From assembly GCA_040754395.1 (NCBI GenBank), contig JBFMCL010000020.1:1-61362 (forward strand): a DNA stretch of 61,362 nucleotides. Direction: 5' to 3'. The stretch is from Nitrospirota bacterium. GTDB lineage: Bacteria > Nitrospirota > Thermodesulfovibrionia > Thermodesulfovibrionales > SM23-35. The notes beneath the pieces are model-generated. The model had not been told where the DNA came from, made no database searches, and was given only the letters and a program-made list of their open reading frames with translations. How positions within the stretch are numbered: position 1 is the first letter of the stretch; each line of letters starts with the position of its first letter. The translations under genes were made by a program, and so were the position numbers. Positions 15,665 to 24,424 of this stretch are shown here, piece after piece.

Positions 15665-18091
15665 ATGGAACCTGTCAGAACAAAGATACTCGTGAAAGGC
15701 ATAGTCCAGGGAGTCGGTTTCAGGCCATTCGTCTACAACCTCGCGACATCGCTTGACCTCAGGGGCTATGTAATCAATTCTTCACGGGGCGTCACGATCG
15801 AGATCGAAGGGGAAAACAGTCCCGTCTTTGTCGACAGGCTTGCCAGGGACGCACCTCCCCTATCGCAGATCATGAGCGTTGACATCATTCCTCTGCCATA
15901 TCACGGATATGAAGATTTTCAGATCATGGAGAGTGAGGACGAGGGGAGTTTCACCCTCATTTCCGCCGACGTCTCGGTCTGTGAGGACTGCTTCCGGGAA
16001 CTTCTGGACGCGGGGGACAGGAGATATCTGTATCCGTTTATCAACTGTACCAATTGCGGACCAAGGTACTCGATCACGAAATCAATACCCTATGACAGGC
16101 CGAACACCACCATGGCAGTCTTCAGGATGTGCCCTGACTGCGACGGGGAATATCATAATCCGTCGGACAGGAGATTTCATGCCCAGCCAAACGCCTGTCC
16201 CGTGTGCGGGCCACAGGTGAGCCTGGTAATGGGCAGAAAGAAAGCTGCAAAAGCGAAAAATCCTGTGCAGGAAGCAATTCGGCTTCTTAAGGAAGGAAAG
16301 ATCGTCGCCATTAAGGGATTGGGAGGATTCCATATCGCCTGTGACGCTACGAATAAAGCAGCGGTAAAGCGTCTGAGACTGGAAAAAAGGAAAAGCAACA
16401 AGCCTTTTGCCCTGATGTCCCCGGACATACAGACAATAAAAAAATACTGCAACGTCTCCGAAGAGGAAGAGAAGATTCTCCTGTCCAACAGAAGGCCTAT
16501 TGTCCTTTTGCAAAAACTGCCGAATAATCTGCCGGAAGAGGTTTCGCCAAAGAATCCCTGCATTGGATTCATGCTGCCCTATACGCCGTTGCACTACCTG
16601 CTGTTCTCTCATCCTGTGAAAGAAAAAAAGCACCTGAAAAACAGACATGCGCTCTCCTCTTCCTCACCGGGTGATGGGGGAGCAGGGGAGAGTAAGCCCA
16701 ATTTCGAGGCGCTGGTCATGACGAGCGGAAACATTTCAGAGGAGCCGATTGTGGTGGACAATGAAGAAGCGGTCTCGAAGCTCTCGGGGATTGCCGATGC
16801 GTTTCTTGTCCATAACCGGGACATCTTCATGAGGGTCGACGATTCGGTCATGAAGGTGTTTAACCGCAGGTCTCTGCTCGGGACTCAGGAAAAGAGTTCT
16901 TCGTCGTCCGGTTCCGTGCCTTTCACCTATTTTTTCCGCCGGTCAAGGGGATATGTCCCCGACCCCGTACTGCTGCATGACGAGGGGCCGGAAGTCCTCG
17001 GATGCGGAGCGGATATCAAGAATATATTTACCCTGACAAAGGGCAGTTATGCGATTCCGAGTCAGCATATCGGCGATATGGAAAACTACGAAACGCTCCT
17101 TTTCTACGAAGAAAGCCTCCGGAATCTGAAGGAGGTATACCGTGTGGATCCCGTGGCGCTCGCATATGACCTGCATCCCATGTATCTGTCGACACAATGG
17201 GCCTTGCGGCAGGAGGGAATACACAAAATTGCCGTCCAGCACCACTATGCACACGTCGCATCTGTCATGGCGGAAAAGGGGCTGAAGGACAAGGTAATCG
17301 GCGTCTCTTTTGACGGGACCGGCTACGGCACCGACGGGACACTCTGGGGAGGAGAATTCTTAATCGCTGACCTCCAGGGGTTCAGAAGGGCGGGGCATCT
17401 GAAATGCATTCCCCTCCCGGGAGGCGAAGGGGCGATAAAGGAACCGTGGAGAATAGCAGTCAGCCACATTAAGGATATCGCGGGGAAAGACACGCTCCCG
17501 TATCTCAAATCCATAGGATTTATTGACCGGTATGGAGAGGAAAGGATCGGGGCCATCCTTCAGGTTCTCGATAACAGGCAGTTTGCTCCTCTTTCATCCG
17601 GCGCGGGAAGGGTTTTTGATGCGGTCTCAGCCATCATGGGCGTGTGTGATACCAATACCTTTGAAGGAGAAGCGGCGATTGCCCTTGAAGCGATCGCGCT
17701 CCCTAACGTGCAGGATGATTACCCGGTGAATATCATATTCAGGGAGAAGATGGAAATAGACTTTGCCCATACAATTTTAGGTATTACCGGAGATCTTGCG
17801 AAAGGGGTAGACAGGGGCATTATTTCATCCAGATTCCATAATACCGTTATTACGGCCATTGCAAGGGTAGTGGAGAAACTGTCGTCCCTCCATCTGATCG
17901 ATGATATCGTCTTATGCGGCGGGGTTTTTCAGAACGTCTATCTCCTGGAACGAACCATCCAGCGGCTCCGGTCTCTTGGTCTGGAGGTCCATATACATGA
18001 GAAAGTGCCGACCAATGATGCCGGGATTTCCCTCGGCCAGGCATATATCGTGAGGGAGCGAATGAAATCGGTCAGCGGGTCTCAGACCTGA
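15665..18091 (+). CDS. hypF: Carbamoyltransferase HypF
   Basis: HypF converts carbamoyl phosphate to carbamoyl-adenylate and loads HypE for cyanide-ligand synthesis. Domains in order: acylphosphatase (VQGVGFRPFVYNLA), two zinc-finger pairs (CEDC..CTNCGPRYS; CPDC..CPVCGP), a YrdC-like domain (KGLGGFHIACDATN ... VMTSGNISEEP) and a Kae1-like domain (VQHHYAHVASVMAE, SFDGTGYGTDG, LCGGVFQN). The 808 residues are slightly long because of two low-complexity inserts, one Ser/Gly-rich around 317-348 just before VMTSGNISEEP and one Ser-rich around 403-422 before RRSRGYVPDP. The catalytic motifs are intact. Confidence 0.95.
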   Translation: MEPVRTKILVKGIVQGVGFRPFVYNLATSLDLRGYVINSSRGVTIEIEGENSPVFVDRLARDAPPLSQIMSVDIIPLPYHGYEDFQIMESEDEGSFTLISADVSVCEDCFRELLDAGDRRYLYPFINCTNCGPRYSITKSIPYDRPNTTMAVFRMCPDCDGEYHNPSDRRFHAQPNACPVCGPQVSLVMGRKKAAKAKNPVQEAIRLLKEGKIVAIKGLGGFHIACDATNKAAVKRLRLEKRKSNKPFALMSPDIQTIKKYCNVSEEEEKILLSNRRPIVLLQKLPNNLPEEVSPKNPCIGFMLPYTPLHYLLFSHPVKEKKHLKNRHALSSSSPGDGGAGESKPNFEALVMTSGNISEEPIVVDNEEAVSKLSGIADAFLVHNRDIFMRVDDSVMKVFNRRSLLGTQEKSSSSSGSVPFTYFFRRSRGYVPDPVLLHDEGPEVLGCGADIKNIFTLTKGSYAIPSQHIGDMENYETLLFYEESLRNLKEVYRVDPVALAYDLHPMYLSTQWALRQEGIHKIAVQHHYAHVASVMAEKGLKDKVIGVSFDGTGYGTDGTLWGGEFLIADLQGFRRAGHLKCIPLPGGEGAIKEPWRIAVSHIKDIAGKDTLPYLKSIGFIDRYGEERIGAILQVLDNRQFAPLSSGAGRVFDAVSAIMGVCDTNTFEGEAAIALEAIALPNVQDDYPVNIIFREKMEIDFAHTILGITGDLAKGVDRGIISSRFHNTVITAIARVVEKLSSLHLIDDIVLCGGVFQNVYLLERTIQRLRSLGLEVHIHEKVPTNDAGISLGQAYIVRERMKSVSGSQT

Positions 18092-18119
18092 AATACTTTT
18101 GGACAGTGACCAGCCGGGA

Positions 18120-18280
18120 TATTTATACTCAAAACCAGCGATACGCATAGTCATTGCGAGTGTAGCGAAGCAATCTCGTCGTATCAGCTGAGATTGCCAC
18201 GTCCCGAATTCGTTCGGGACTCGCAATGACTGTTTGCTACACGTTTGAGTTATTTATTGCTGGATCTGGGTTATAATTAG
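18120..18280. mobile_element. MITE-like composite repeat element (copy 2), between hypF and hypD
   Basis: The left terminus TATACTCAAAACCAGCGATA and the right terminus TTGCTGGATCTGGGTTATAA form imperfect terminal inverted repeats about 160 bases apart. Inside are a GTCATTGCGAG..GAAGCAATCTC unit and its mirror GAGATTGCCACG..CTCGCAATGAC. The element fills the position where hypC often lies. The right end carries TATAAT-like sequence that could serve as the -10 for hypD. Confidence 0.65.
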
Positions 18281-18317
18281 GGAAACAGCACTATTACTCA
18301 GGATAAGGAGCCACATA

Positions 18318-19385
18318 ATGAAAAATGTCATTGAAAGAATAAGAAAGCTTATGGACGAGATAGGAAGGCCGATCAAGCTTATGGAGGTGTGCGGCACACA
18401 TACGGTTGCCATATTCAGGCATGGCATCAGGGATGTTATTCCGAAGGCCATAAGCCTCCTGAGCGGCCCTGGCTGCCCTGTCTGCGTGACGCCGATAAGG
18501 GACGTGGATATCGCGATAGCGGTTTCAAGGCTCGACAACTGCATCCTCTCGACCTTCGGCGATATGATGCGGGTGCCGGGACATAAACAGTCGCTCTTTC
18601 ACGCGCAGGCTGAAGGAGCGCATATCAGCATAGTCTATTCCCCGATGGATGCCCTTAAACTGGCAACCGAGAACAGGGACAAAAATGTGATTTTCTTTGC
18701 AACAGGGTTCGAGACCACATCCCCTTCTGTGGCCGGGACACTTTCCGAGGCCGAACGGCTGGGCATAGAGAATTTTTTCATTTACTCCGCGCACAAGATC
18801 GTCCCTCCCGCCCTCAGGGCGCTTCTTGATTCTCCTGACCTGAAGATCGACGGGCTTATCCTGCCCGGACATGTCAGCACCATCATCGGCACCGGCCCGT
18901 ATGAATTCATCGCTTCTGACTACAGAATCCCTTCTGTTGTCACAGGGTTTGAGGCTGACGATATCCTCAGCGCCATTTTGATGCTCCTTGAGCAAACCGC
19001 ATCCGGAAGGGCCGAGGTCGAGATTCAGTACACGCGCGTCGTGAAAAAAGAAGGCAACCAGAAGGCAATGGCCCTCATCGAAAAGTATTTTGAGCCGTGT
19101 GATGCGAACTGGAGGGGCATCGGGGTGATTCCCATGAGCGGATTGAAACTGCGGGATACTGTCAGCAACTGGGATGTCAGCCGCATACTGACCGTTGAAG
19201 TTCCGGACGCCCAGGAACCCAAAGGATGCCAGTGCGGCAGCGTGCTCAGGGGCATTAAGATACCGACGGACTGCCGCCTCTTCGGCAAGGGATGCACGCC
19301 GGAACACCCTGTCGGTGCCTGCATGGTGAGCACAGAGGGAAGCTGTGCAGCCTATTACAAATATTCCGGGGTGATAAAGACGTAA
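18318..19385 (+). CDS. hypD: Hydrogenase maturation factor HypD
   Basis: HypD is the Fe-S scaffold on which the Fe(CN)2CO group of [NiFe] hydrogenases is built, normally in complex with HypC. The 355-residue protein carries MEVCGTHTVAIFRHG (catalytic Cys), GPGCPVCVTP, FFATGFETTSP and the C-terminal [4Fe-4S] ligands (CQCGSVLRG, CRLFGKGC, PVGACMVSTEGSCAAY). AAGGAG lies before the ATG. Without a HypC in this window its partner must be encoded elsewhere. Confidence 0.96.
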   Translation: MKNVIERIRKLMDEIGRPIKLMEVCGTHTVAIFRHGIRDVIPKAISLLSGPGCPVCVTPIRDVDIAIAVSRLDNCILSTFGDMMRVPGHKQSLFHAQAEGAHISIVYSPMDALKLATENRDKNVIFFATGFETTSPSVAGTLSEAERLGIENFFIYSAHKIVPPALRALLDSPDLKIDGLILPGHVSTIIGTGPYEFIASDYRIPSVVTGFEADDILSAILMLLEQTASGRAEVEIQYTRVVKKEGNQKAMALIEKYFEPCDANWRGIGVIPMSGLKLRDTVSNWDVSRILTVEVPDAQEPKGCQCGSVLRGIKIPTDCRLFGKGCTPEHPVGACMVSTEGSCAAYYKYSGVIKT

Positions 19386-19386
19386 T

Positions 19387-20010
19387 GTGTCTTCGGCAGA
19401 TTTATATTTAGACAGAATCGATTTCCGGAGATACCTTTCCCCTGACGAGTGTATGCAATGCGGGTTTCCTTCCTGTGAAGAATTCATTGCTGCGGTCCGA
19501 ACCGGAACAAAAAACCCCCGGGACTGTTCTTTCATCAGCAGAAACAGGGCCTATGCGTTTGAGGCGGTTCAGAAAATGGGCGAATTGTGGCCCGAGGTGC
19601 CGCTTCTGTTCCATCCGAGGCCGGGCTTTACCGGGCTTCTTGCGCTGAATAATCCGGATGATACGTCCATGGTTATCGTTACCGGGAACAATGAATATAC
19701 CGAACAGGTACTCATGACTGTCTTCAGCACCACCGAATGCCCGTTTTTTCTTCTCTTTATCGATACCGGGGGAAACACGGTGGACATGTCGATGGTGTAT
19801 CAGACCTTAACTGCCGAGAGGATTTCCAATGGACTGGAACACGCAGGAATAATGAAAAGAAAATCCACGGGAACATTAATCATCCCGGGCCTTGCAGCCT
19901 CACTCGGGCCCGATGTCGAAAAACTGACCGGATGGCGCATAAATGTGGGGCCGGTATGCGCTGCTGAACTGCCCCTGTTTCTTTCTGATATCTGGATTCC
20001 CCCGTTGTAA
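19387..20010 (+). CDS. AcsC/CdhE-like Fe-S and corrinoid-domain fragment protein in the hyp operon
   Basis: A 207-residue protein, not a known Hyp factor. The N-terminus has CMQCGFPSC (about 22-30), like the [4Fe-4S] motif of the corrinoid iron-sulphur protein large subunit (AcsC/CdhE). The rest (TSMVIVTGNNEYTEQV, FLLFIDTGGNTVDMSM, GTLIIPGLAASLGPDVEKL, NVGPVCAAELPLFL) resembles the C-terminal corrinoid-binding region of the same family. The TIM-barrel between them is missing. It starts at GTG two bases after the hypD stop and precedes hypE, so it is probably co-expressed with hydrogenase maturation. A role in maturation or in one-carbon/CO chemistry is inference. Confidence 0.62.
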   Translation: MSSADLYLDRIDFRRYLSPDECMQCGFPSCEEFIAAVRTGTKNPRDCSFISRNRAYAFEAVQKMGELWPEVPLLFHPRPGFTGLLALNNPDDTSMVIVTGNNEYTEQVLMTVFSTTECPFFLLFIDTGGNTVDMSMVYQTLTAERISNGLEHAGIMKRKSTGTLIIPGLAASLGPDVEKLTGWRINVGPVCAAELPLFLSDIWIPPL

Positions 20011-20123
20011 TCATCGGTTCTGCGTTAATTACAAGGTTAAGACCCGTAATCTGCAATGAACGCTGCCTATCTTATCACAGCAGGCATATGGTAAAATATT
20101 CAGGAATAAAGGAGGGTTAGGGC

Positions 20124-21122
20124 ATGGAAAGGATACTTCTCGGTCATGGCAGCGGCGGAAGGCTGATGTATCAGCTGATTAAAGAGCATTTTGTACCGGA
20201 GTTCCACCTGAAGGTACTGAACGACTCAGCGGTGCTGGGAGTGGCCAAACAGGGGAAAATCGCCTTTTCGACAGATTCATATGTCGTGTCCCCCATCTTT
20301 TTCCCCGGGGGAGATATCGGCGAGCTTGCAGTGTACGGCACAGTGAACGACCTTTCCATGGTGGGAGCAAAACCTCTGTATATGACCGCAGGTCTGATTC
20401 TGGAAGAGGGTTTCCCTCTTGATGACCTGAAAAAGATCCTCGGTTCCATGGCGGATGCAGCCAAAAAGGCAGGAATAAAAATTGTCGGCGGAGACACGAA
20501 GGTTGTCAATAAAGGCAAGGCAGACGGCATATTTATCAATACCTCGGGGGTCGGGGTGATAGGAAAAGGTGTGAATATCTCACCCCTGAAGGTACGGCCA
20601 AAAGATAAGGTCATTGTGAGCGGGCCGATCGGCAATCACGGGATATCTGTTATTGCCAAGAGAAACGGGCTGACATTCAATCCACCCGTTCTCAGCGATA
20701 CCGCACCCCTCAACGGACTTGTGAGCGAAATGCTCAGAAAGACCAAGAAGATACATGCCATGCGGGACCCTACAAGGGGAGGTCTGGCGACAACACTCAA
20801 GGAGATAGCCGTGGATTCAGGGTACTGCATTGTGCTGGAAGAGCGCGCTATCCCTGTTCCGCCGGGAGTGAAAGGCGCTTGCGAACTGCTCGGACTTGAT
20901 CCGCTCTATGTGGCAAATGAAGGGATACTGATCGCAATCGTAGACCATTCGGTTGCAGATTCCCTCGTCCAGACCATGAAAAAACATCCGGTCGGCAAAG
21001 GGACCCGCATCATCGGAGAAGTGCAGAAATCTCCCACGGGCATGGTATTGCTGAAAACTGCAATCGGCGGGACGAGGATTGTCGAGATGCTTTCAGGCGA
21101 CCAGCTTCCGAGAATCTGCTGA
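20124..21122 (+). CDS. hypE: Hydrogenase maturation factor HypE
   Basis: HypE receives the carbamoyl group from HypF on its C-terminal cysteine and dehydrates it to a thiocyanate that donates CN to iron. The 332-residue PurM-like protein begins with ILLGHGSGGRLMYQLI, contains DSYVVSPIFFPGGDIG and TRGGLATTL, and ends in the essential PRIC tail (GDQLPRIC). GGAGG precedes the ATG. The operon order is hypD, Fe-S protein, hypE, pdxJ. Confidence 0.96.
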   Translation: MERILLGHGSGGRLMYQLIKEHFVPEFHLKVLNDSAVLGVAKQGKIAFSTDSYVVSPIFFPGGDIGELAVYGTVNDLSMVGAKPLYMTAGLILEEGFPLDDLKKILGSMADAAKKAGIKIVGGDTKVVNKGKADGIFINTSGVGVIGKGVNISPLKVRPKDKVIVSGPIGNHGISVIAKRNGLTFNPPVLSDTAPLNGLVSEMLRKTKKIHAMRDPTRGGLATTLKEIAVDSGYCIVLEERAIPVPPGVKGACELLGLDPLYVANEGILIAIVDHSVADSLVQTMKKHPVGKGTRIIGEVQKSPTGMVLLKTAIGGTRIVEMLSGDQLPRIC

Positions 21123-21134
21123 TAAGAGATTATT

Positions 21135-21857
21135 ATGATATTGGGCGTGAACGTTGACCATGTGGCAACCCTGAGGCAGGCAAGGGGGGGTATTGAACCT
21201 GACCCGGTCATGGCGGTAACCCTCGCAATTCTCGGTGGCGCAGACGGGATTACGGTGCATCTCCGGGAAGACAGGCGTCATATACAGGACAGGGACCTCA
21301 GGCTGCTGAAAGAGTTTGTGCCTGTTGAACTGAACCTTGAAATGGCCGCAACAAAGGAGATGATCAACATAGCGGTGAAAACAAAACCCGGGATGGTTAC
21401 GCTTGTACCTGAAAAAAGACAGGAACTGACCACAGAAGGCGGCCTTGACATGAAGTCGCAGAAAAACCATATCAGGGCAGCGGTCAAAAAGATTCAGGGA
21501 GCGGGCATTCCGGTCAGCCTGTTCATCAACCCGGATGCCGGCGATATCGAGCTCTCGAGACAGACAGGCGCTGACATGGTCGAGATTCATACCGGGATGT
21601 ATGCAAATGCACAAGGGAAAAAGCAGGAAAAGGAACTGGCGCGTGTCATGAATGCGGTTCAGCATGGATTGAACGCCGGTCTTCAGGTCAATGCAGGCCA
21701 CGGCCTGAATTATTTCAACGTGGGGAATATTGCTGCCATTCACGGACTCAGGGGGCTGTATATCGGGCACAGCATTGTATCACGGGCGATGCTTGTGGGA
21801 ATGGAGAGCGCGGTAAGAGAAATGAAAGAACTGATAAAGGAGGCTTCAAGGAGCTGA
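21135..21857 (+). CDS. pdxJ: Pyridoxine 5'-phosphate synthase
   Basis: PdxJ makes pyridoxine 5'-phosphate from 1-deoxyxylulose 5-phosphate and the aminoacetone phosphate made by PdxA. The 240 residues form a TIM barrel with [17 protein letters not shown] at the start, [24 protein letters not shown] and [11 protein letters not shown] near the end. Length is normal. It sits 12 bases after hypE and one base before the protease-like gene, so it is carried in the hyp transcript. Confidence 0.96.
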   Translation: MILGVNVDHVATLRQARGGIEPDPVMAVTLAILGGADGITVHLREDRRHIQDRDLRLLKEFVPVELNLEMAATKEMINIAVKTKPGMVTLVPEKRQELTTEGGLDMKSQKNHIRAAVKKIQGAGIPVSLFINPDAGDIELSRQTGADMVEIHTGMYANAQGKKQEKELARVMNAVQHGLNAGLQVNAGHGLNYFNVGNIAAIHGLRGLYIGHSIVSRAMLVGMESAVREMKELIKEASRS

Positions 21858-21858
21858 T

Positions 21859-22314
21859 ATGACAAAGAAAATTCTTATCCTCTGTTGCGGATATATGTAT
21901 GGATGCGATAATGCGTTTGGATATCATGTCTTTAAAGTTTTGGAAAAGATGCCCTTGCCTCAGAACGTGGATTTGATGGAAGTCGGTTTGTCAGCATGTA
22001 TGATCCCGCATGTCATGGTAGAGAAGGATAAACTGGTCATAGTTGATGTCTTTGATCATAGTAAAGAGGCCCCGGGAACCATTATGCGCCTGAAAACGGA
22101 AGAGTTGCCGCTGAAATTCGATCTCAAGAAAGATCCCGCGAAGGTACATCTTGTTGAAACTCTGGAACACATGCAGTTAACCGGATACTGTCCCGAGACT
22201 GTCTTTATCGGTGTTGTCCCTAAAAATATGCAAATTGAATCTGAACAGTTGACCCATGAAATTCAGAGTAAAATCCCTGAAGTTATCGATTTGATCTTAA
22301 AGGAAATCGATTAA
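21859..22314 (+). CDS. Hydrogenase maturation protease-like protein (M52 family, divergent)
   Basis: A 151-residue protein with the fold pattern of nickel-dependent hydrogenase maturation endopeptidases: KKILILCCGYMYGCDNAFGYHVF, LVIVDVFDHS and an invariant-type His in VHLVETL. In HybD-type enzymes nickel is sensed through Glu16, Asp62 and His93. Here the Glu position appears to be Asn (CDNAFG instead of DEGIG), while Asp and His are kept. It may be a protease for another large subunit or a non-proteolytic relative. AAGGAG precedes the ATG, and the gene ends the hyp operon. Confidence 0.7.
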   Translation: MTKKILILCCGYMYGCDNAFGYHVFKVLEKMPLPQNVDLMEVGLSACMIPHVMVEKDKLVIVDVFDHSKEAPGTIMRLKTEELPLKFDLKKDPAKVHLVETLEHMQLTGYCPETVFIGVVPKNMQIESEQLTHEIQSKIPEVIDLILKEID

Positions 22315-22329
22315 CATGAACGGCTTTAT

Positions 22330-22635
22330 TATAAGCCAAAGCCAGCGATAAGAATGGTTCGATTCCAGTTGCGAGACAAACTGAAGCAACCCCGTCCTTC
22401 TGCCCTATTCCGTCATTGCGAGGAACGCAGTGACGAAGCAATCTTGTCGTTCGGAACAACAATGAGATCGCCACGCTTCGCTCGCGATGACAACCAATGA
22501 AAAAAAGCGTCACAGCCTCATTTCCATTCAACGTCGCGATGAAAAAAGGACAGATTGCCGTGCTCCCGCTGGTTGCTCGCAATGACCGGTTTGCCAAACG
22601 TGTGAGTTATTTCTTGTTGGATCAAGGTATAAATT
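22330..22635. mobile_element. MITE-like composite repeat element (copy 3)
   Basis: Left end TTATAAGCCAAAGCCAGCGA; right end TTGTTGGATCAAGGTATAAA; these are imperfect inverted termini. The interior (22403-22586) is ~96% identical to 24078-24260 by eye (about seven differences in 184 bases) and contains palindromic GTCATTGCGAGGAACGCAG units. No gene is seen. Confidence 0.62.
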
Positions 22636-22654
22636 AATTCTGGTTAATCTCTGT

Positions 22655-22700
22655 CTTGGTCCTGGGCGCACACAGACCAAGGTATATCAGAGTGCCCAGG
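22655..22700 (+). promoter_or_regulatory. Overlapping mutually exclusive stems upstream of the TPR gene
   Basis: CTTGGTC (22655-22661) can pair with GACCAAG (22675-22681), while CCTGGGC (22661-22667) can pair with GCCCAGG (22694-22700). The arms interleave, so the RNA can form one stem or the other, or a pseudoknot if strained. It lies 58 bases before the TPR gene. I do not recognise it as a known riboswitch class. Confidence 0.4.
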
Positions 22701-22757
22701 AGAGGATTATATTTAAAACGTTATCCGGGTCAGAACTGACATGATTCTTATAGATAC

Positions 22758-23861
22758 ATGGATACTGATAAATTAATACAACTATCATTTCAGTATTATC
22801 ACGCAGGGAATTTTGAAGAAGCTCAACAGACCTGCCTGGAAATACTGAAAGATCAACCAGACAATGAACAAATAATATATCTTCTTGGAATTATATACGT
22901 TCAGCTTGAAGAATATGATTTGGCAGAGCAGTATTTCGAGAAGCTGCTTCAGGTTGATAAAGATAATGCTGACGCCTATCTCGCATTGGGAGCGATTTAT
23001 CACAAACAAAGGCTTTTTGACAAAGCTGTTAGTTGCTACAGAAAGGTAATCGAGAGTGATGCTGAATGTGCTGAAGTACATGAAAACCTAGGTGATATCT
23101 TCAGGGAGACACAGTATTTTGATGAAGCTATCAACTATTACAAGAAAGCTCTTCACCTGAACCCCAACGCTCCTGAAGTATGGTGCAGTCTGGGGGATAT
23201 TTATAAAGCGAGGAAACAGTTTGATCTCGCGACTTTTCATTACCGGTCTGCGTTAAGATATAAATCTGATTATGCCGAAGTTTATAGCAATCTTGGAAGC
23301 ATTTTTCATGAGCAAAGACGATTGGATGAAGCGATACGTTATTATCAGAAGGCCCTGGAAATTAATTCAAACCATATTGATGCCGGTATAAATCTCCAAA
23401 ATGCTTCTCTTGAGAAAAAAGAGCTTGAAGAGACACTGCGATTTTATCAATATTGGTTAGACGTTGCTATGACGCTGGGATTCTTGAAAGTTGAAATGCT
23501 GATTAATGCCTTTATCAACAAATTCTATTTCAAGATATTACACGTGCAATACTATCCTGATCTTTTCTGCTATGACAAATCTCCTTTTAGCTTAAAACGC
23601 CGAATATTAGAAAGTATCCTCAAAGACAATGAGAAGATTCGTGATGTTGACAATTTATTAGGAGACTTAGATCGGCTCTCCACGATCAGAGAATATCATG
23701 AAAAAAACACGGTTACTCTTATATCCCAATACCATAAAAATAGCGCAAACACTAGTTATAGAATATCTCATGCAATAAATGCCTTTGAAAAAATGCACCG
23801 TGAATTTATGATAATTGCATCAAGAATTGAAAATGAGCTTGTAAATGCCTTAAATTCTTAG
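22758..23861 (+). CDS. TPR repeat protein
   Basis: A 367-residue protein with about six consecutive tetratricopeptide repeats in the first ~215 residues (for example LGAIYHKQRLFDKAVSCYRKV, split at LGDIFRETQYFDEAINYYKK), then a C-terminal helical region of no known family containing a Tyr/Phe-rich stretch (FKILHVQYYPDLFCYD). No signal peptide is seen, so it is probably cytoplasmic. The TPR units resemble those of the giant glycosyltransferase at 45-52 kb. It is isolated between two related repeat blocks and is AT-rich compared with the hyp genes, so it may have been moved as a cassette (inference). Confidence 0.82.
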   Translation: MDTDKLIQLSFQYYHAGNFEEAQQTCLEILKDQPDNEQIIYLLGIIYVQLEEYDLAEQYFEKLLQVDKDNADAYLALGAIYHKQRLFDKAVSCYRKVIESDAECAEVHENLGDIFRETQYFDEAINYYKKALHLNPNAPEVWCSLGDIYKARKQFDLATFHYRSALRYKSDYAEVYSNLGSIFHEQRRLDEAIRYYQKALEINSNHIDAGINLQNASLEKKELEETLRFYQYWLDVAMTLGFLKVEMLINAFINKFYFKILHVQYYPDLFCYDKSPFSLKRRILESILKDNEKIRDVDNLLGDLDRLSTIREYHEKNTVTLISQYHKNSANTSYRISHAINAFEKMHREFMIIASRIENELVNALNS

Positions 23862-23900
23862 TCGGATTCAAAAGACGAAGTAACACATGAAAAATCTTCC

Positions 23901-24422
23901 TAAATCCAGCGTCAAGAATGGCCATTGCGCATGTAGTTGCGAGGCAGAGCCGAAGCAACCCCATTCTTCCGAACTACCCCCAGTTGTTGTGCAACGCATA
24001 ATTAGAGTATTCGACGCCACTGACTATCCCCCGAAAACTATGCCACTTTTAGGTTTAGTGTTTTTCCCTGTTGACCTCCCTATTCCGTCATTGCGAGGAA
24101 CGCAGTGACGAAGCAATCTTGTCGTTCGGAACAACAATGAGATCGCCACGCTTCGCTCGCGATGACAACCAATGAAAGAAAGCGCCACAGCCTCATTTCC
24201 ATTCAACCTCGCGATGAAAAAAGACAGATTGCCGCGCTCCCGCTGGTCGCTCGCAGTGACTTCCATCGCGATGACTTCCATGGTTGTCATTGCGAGGTGC
24301 GAAGCGACGAAGCAATCCCCTTTATTAAAGCAAAATAACAACGTTTTGTATGCTCCTTGCAGATGCTCGAAACCGACCTGTTTAGCGATCATTTGAGTTC
24401 CTTATCGCTGGATTTAGATAAT
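23901..24422. mobile_element. MITE-like composite repeat element (copy 4)
   Basis: Left end TAAATCCAGCGTCAAGAATG; right end TTATCGCTGGATTTAGATAA; a good terminal inverted repeat (core AAATCCAGCG / CGCTGGATTT). The interior carries the second copy of the ~184-base direct repeat (24078-24260) plus a GTCATTGCGAG..GACGAAGCAATC unit near 24285-24320. The right end abuts the stop codon of the cytochrome gene at 24425. It accounts for the 563-base gap. Confidence 0.66.
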
Positions 24423-24424
24423 GA

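Noticed and set aside
22655-22700. Classical H-type pseudoknot riboswitch
   Set aside because: The two 5' arms abut with no loop to cross the second helix, so a stable classical pseudoknot is doubtful. Reported instead as alternative stems.
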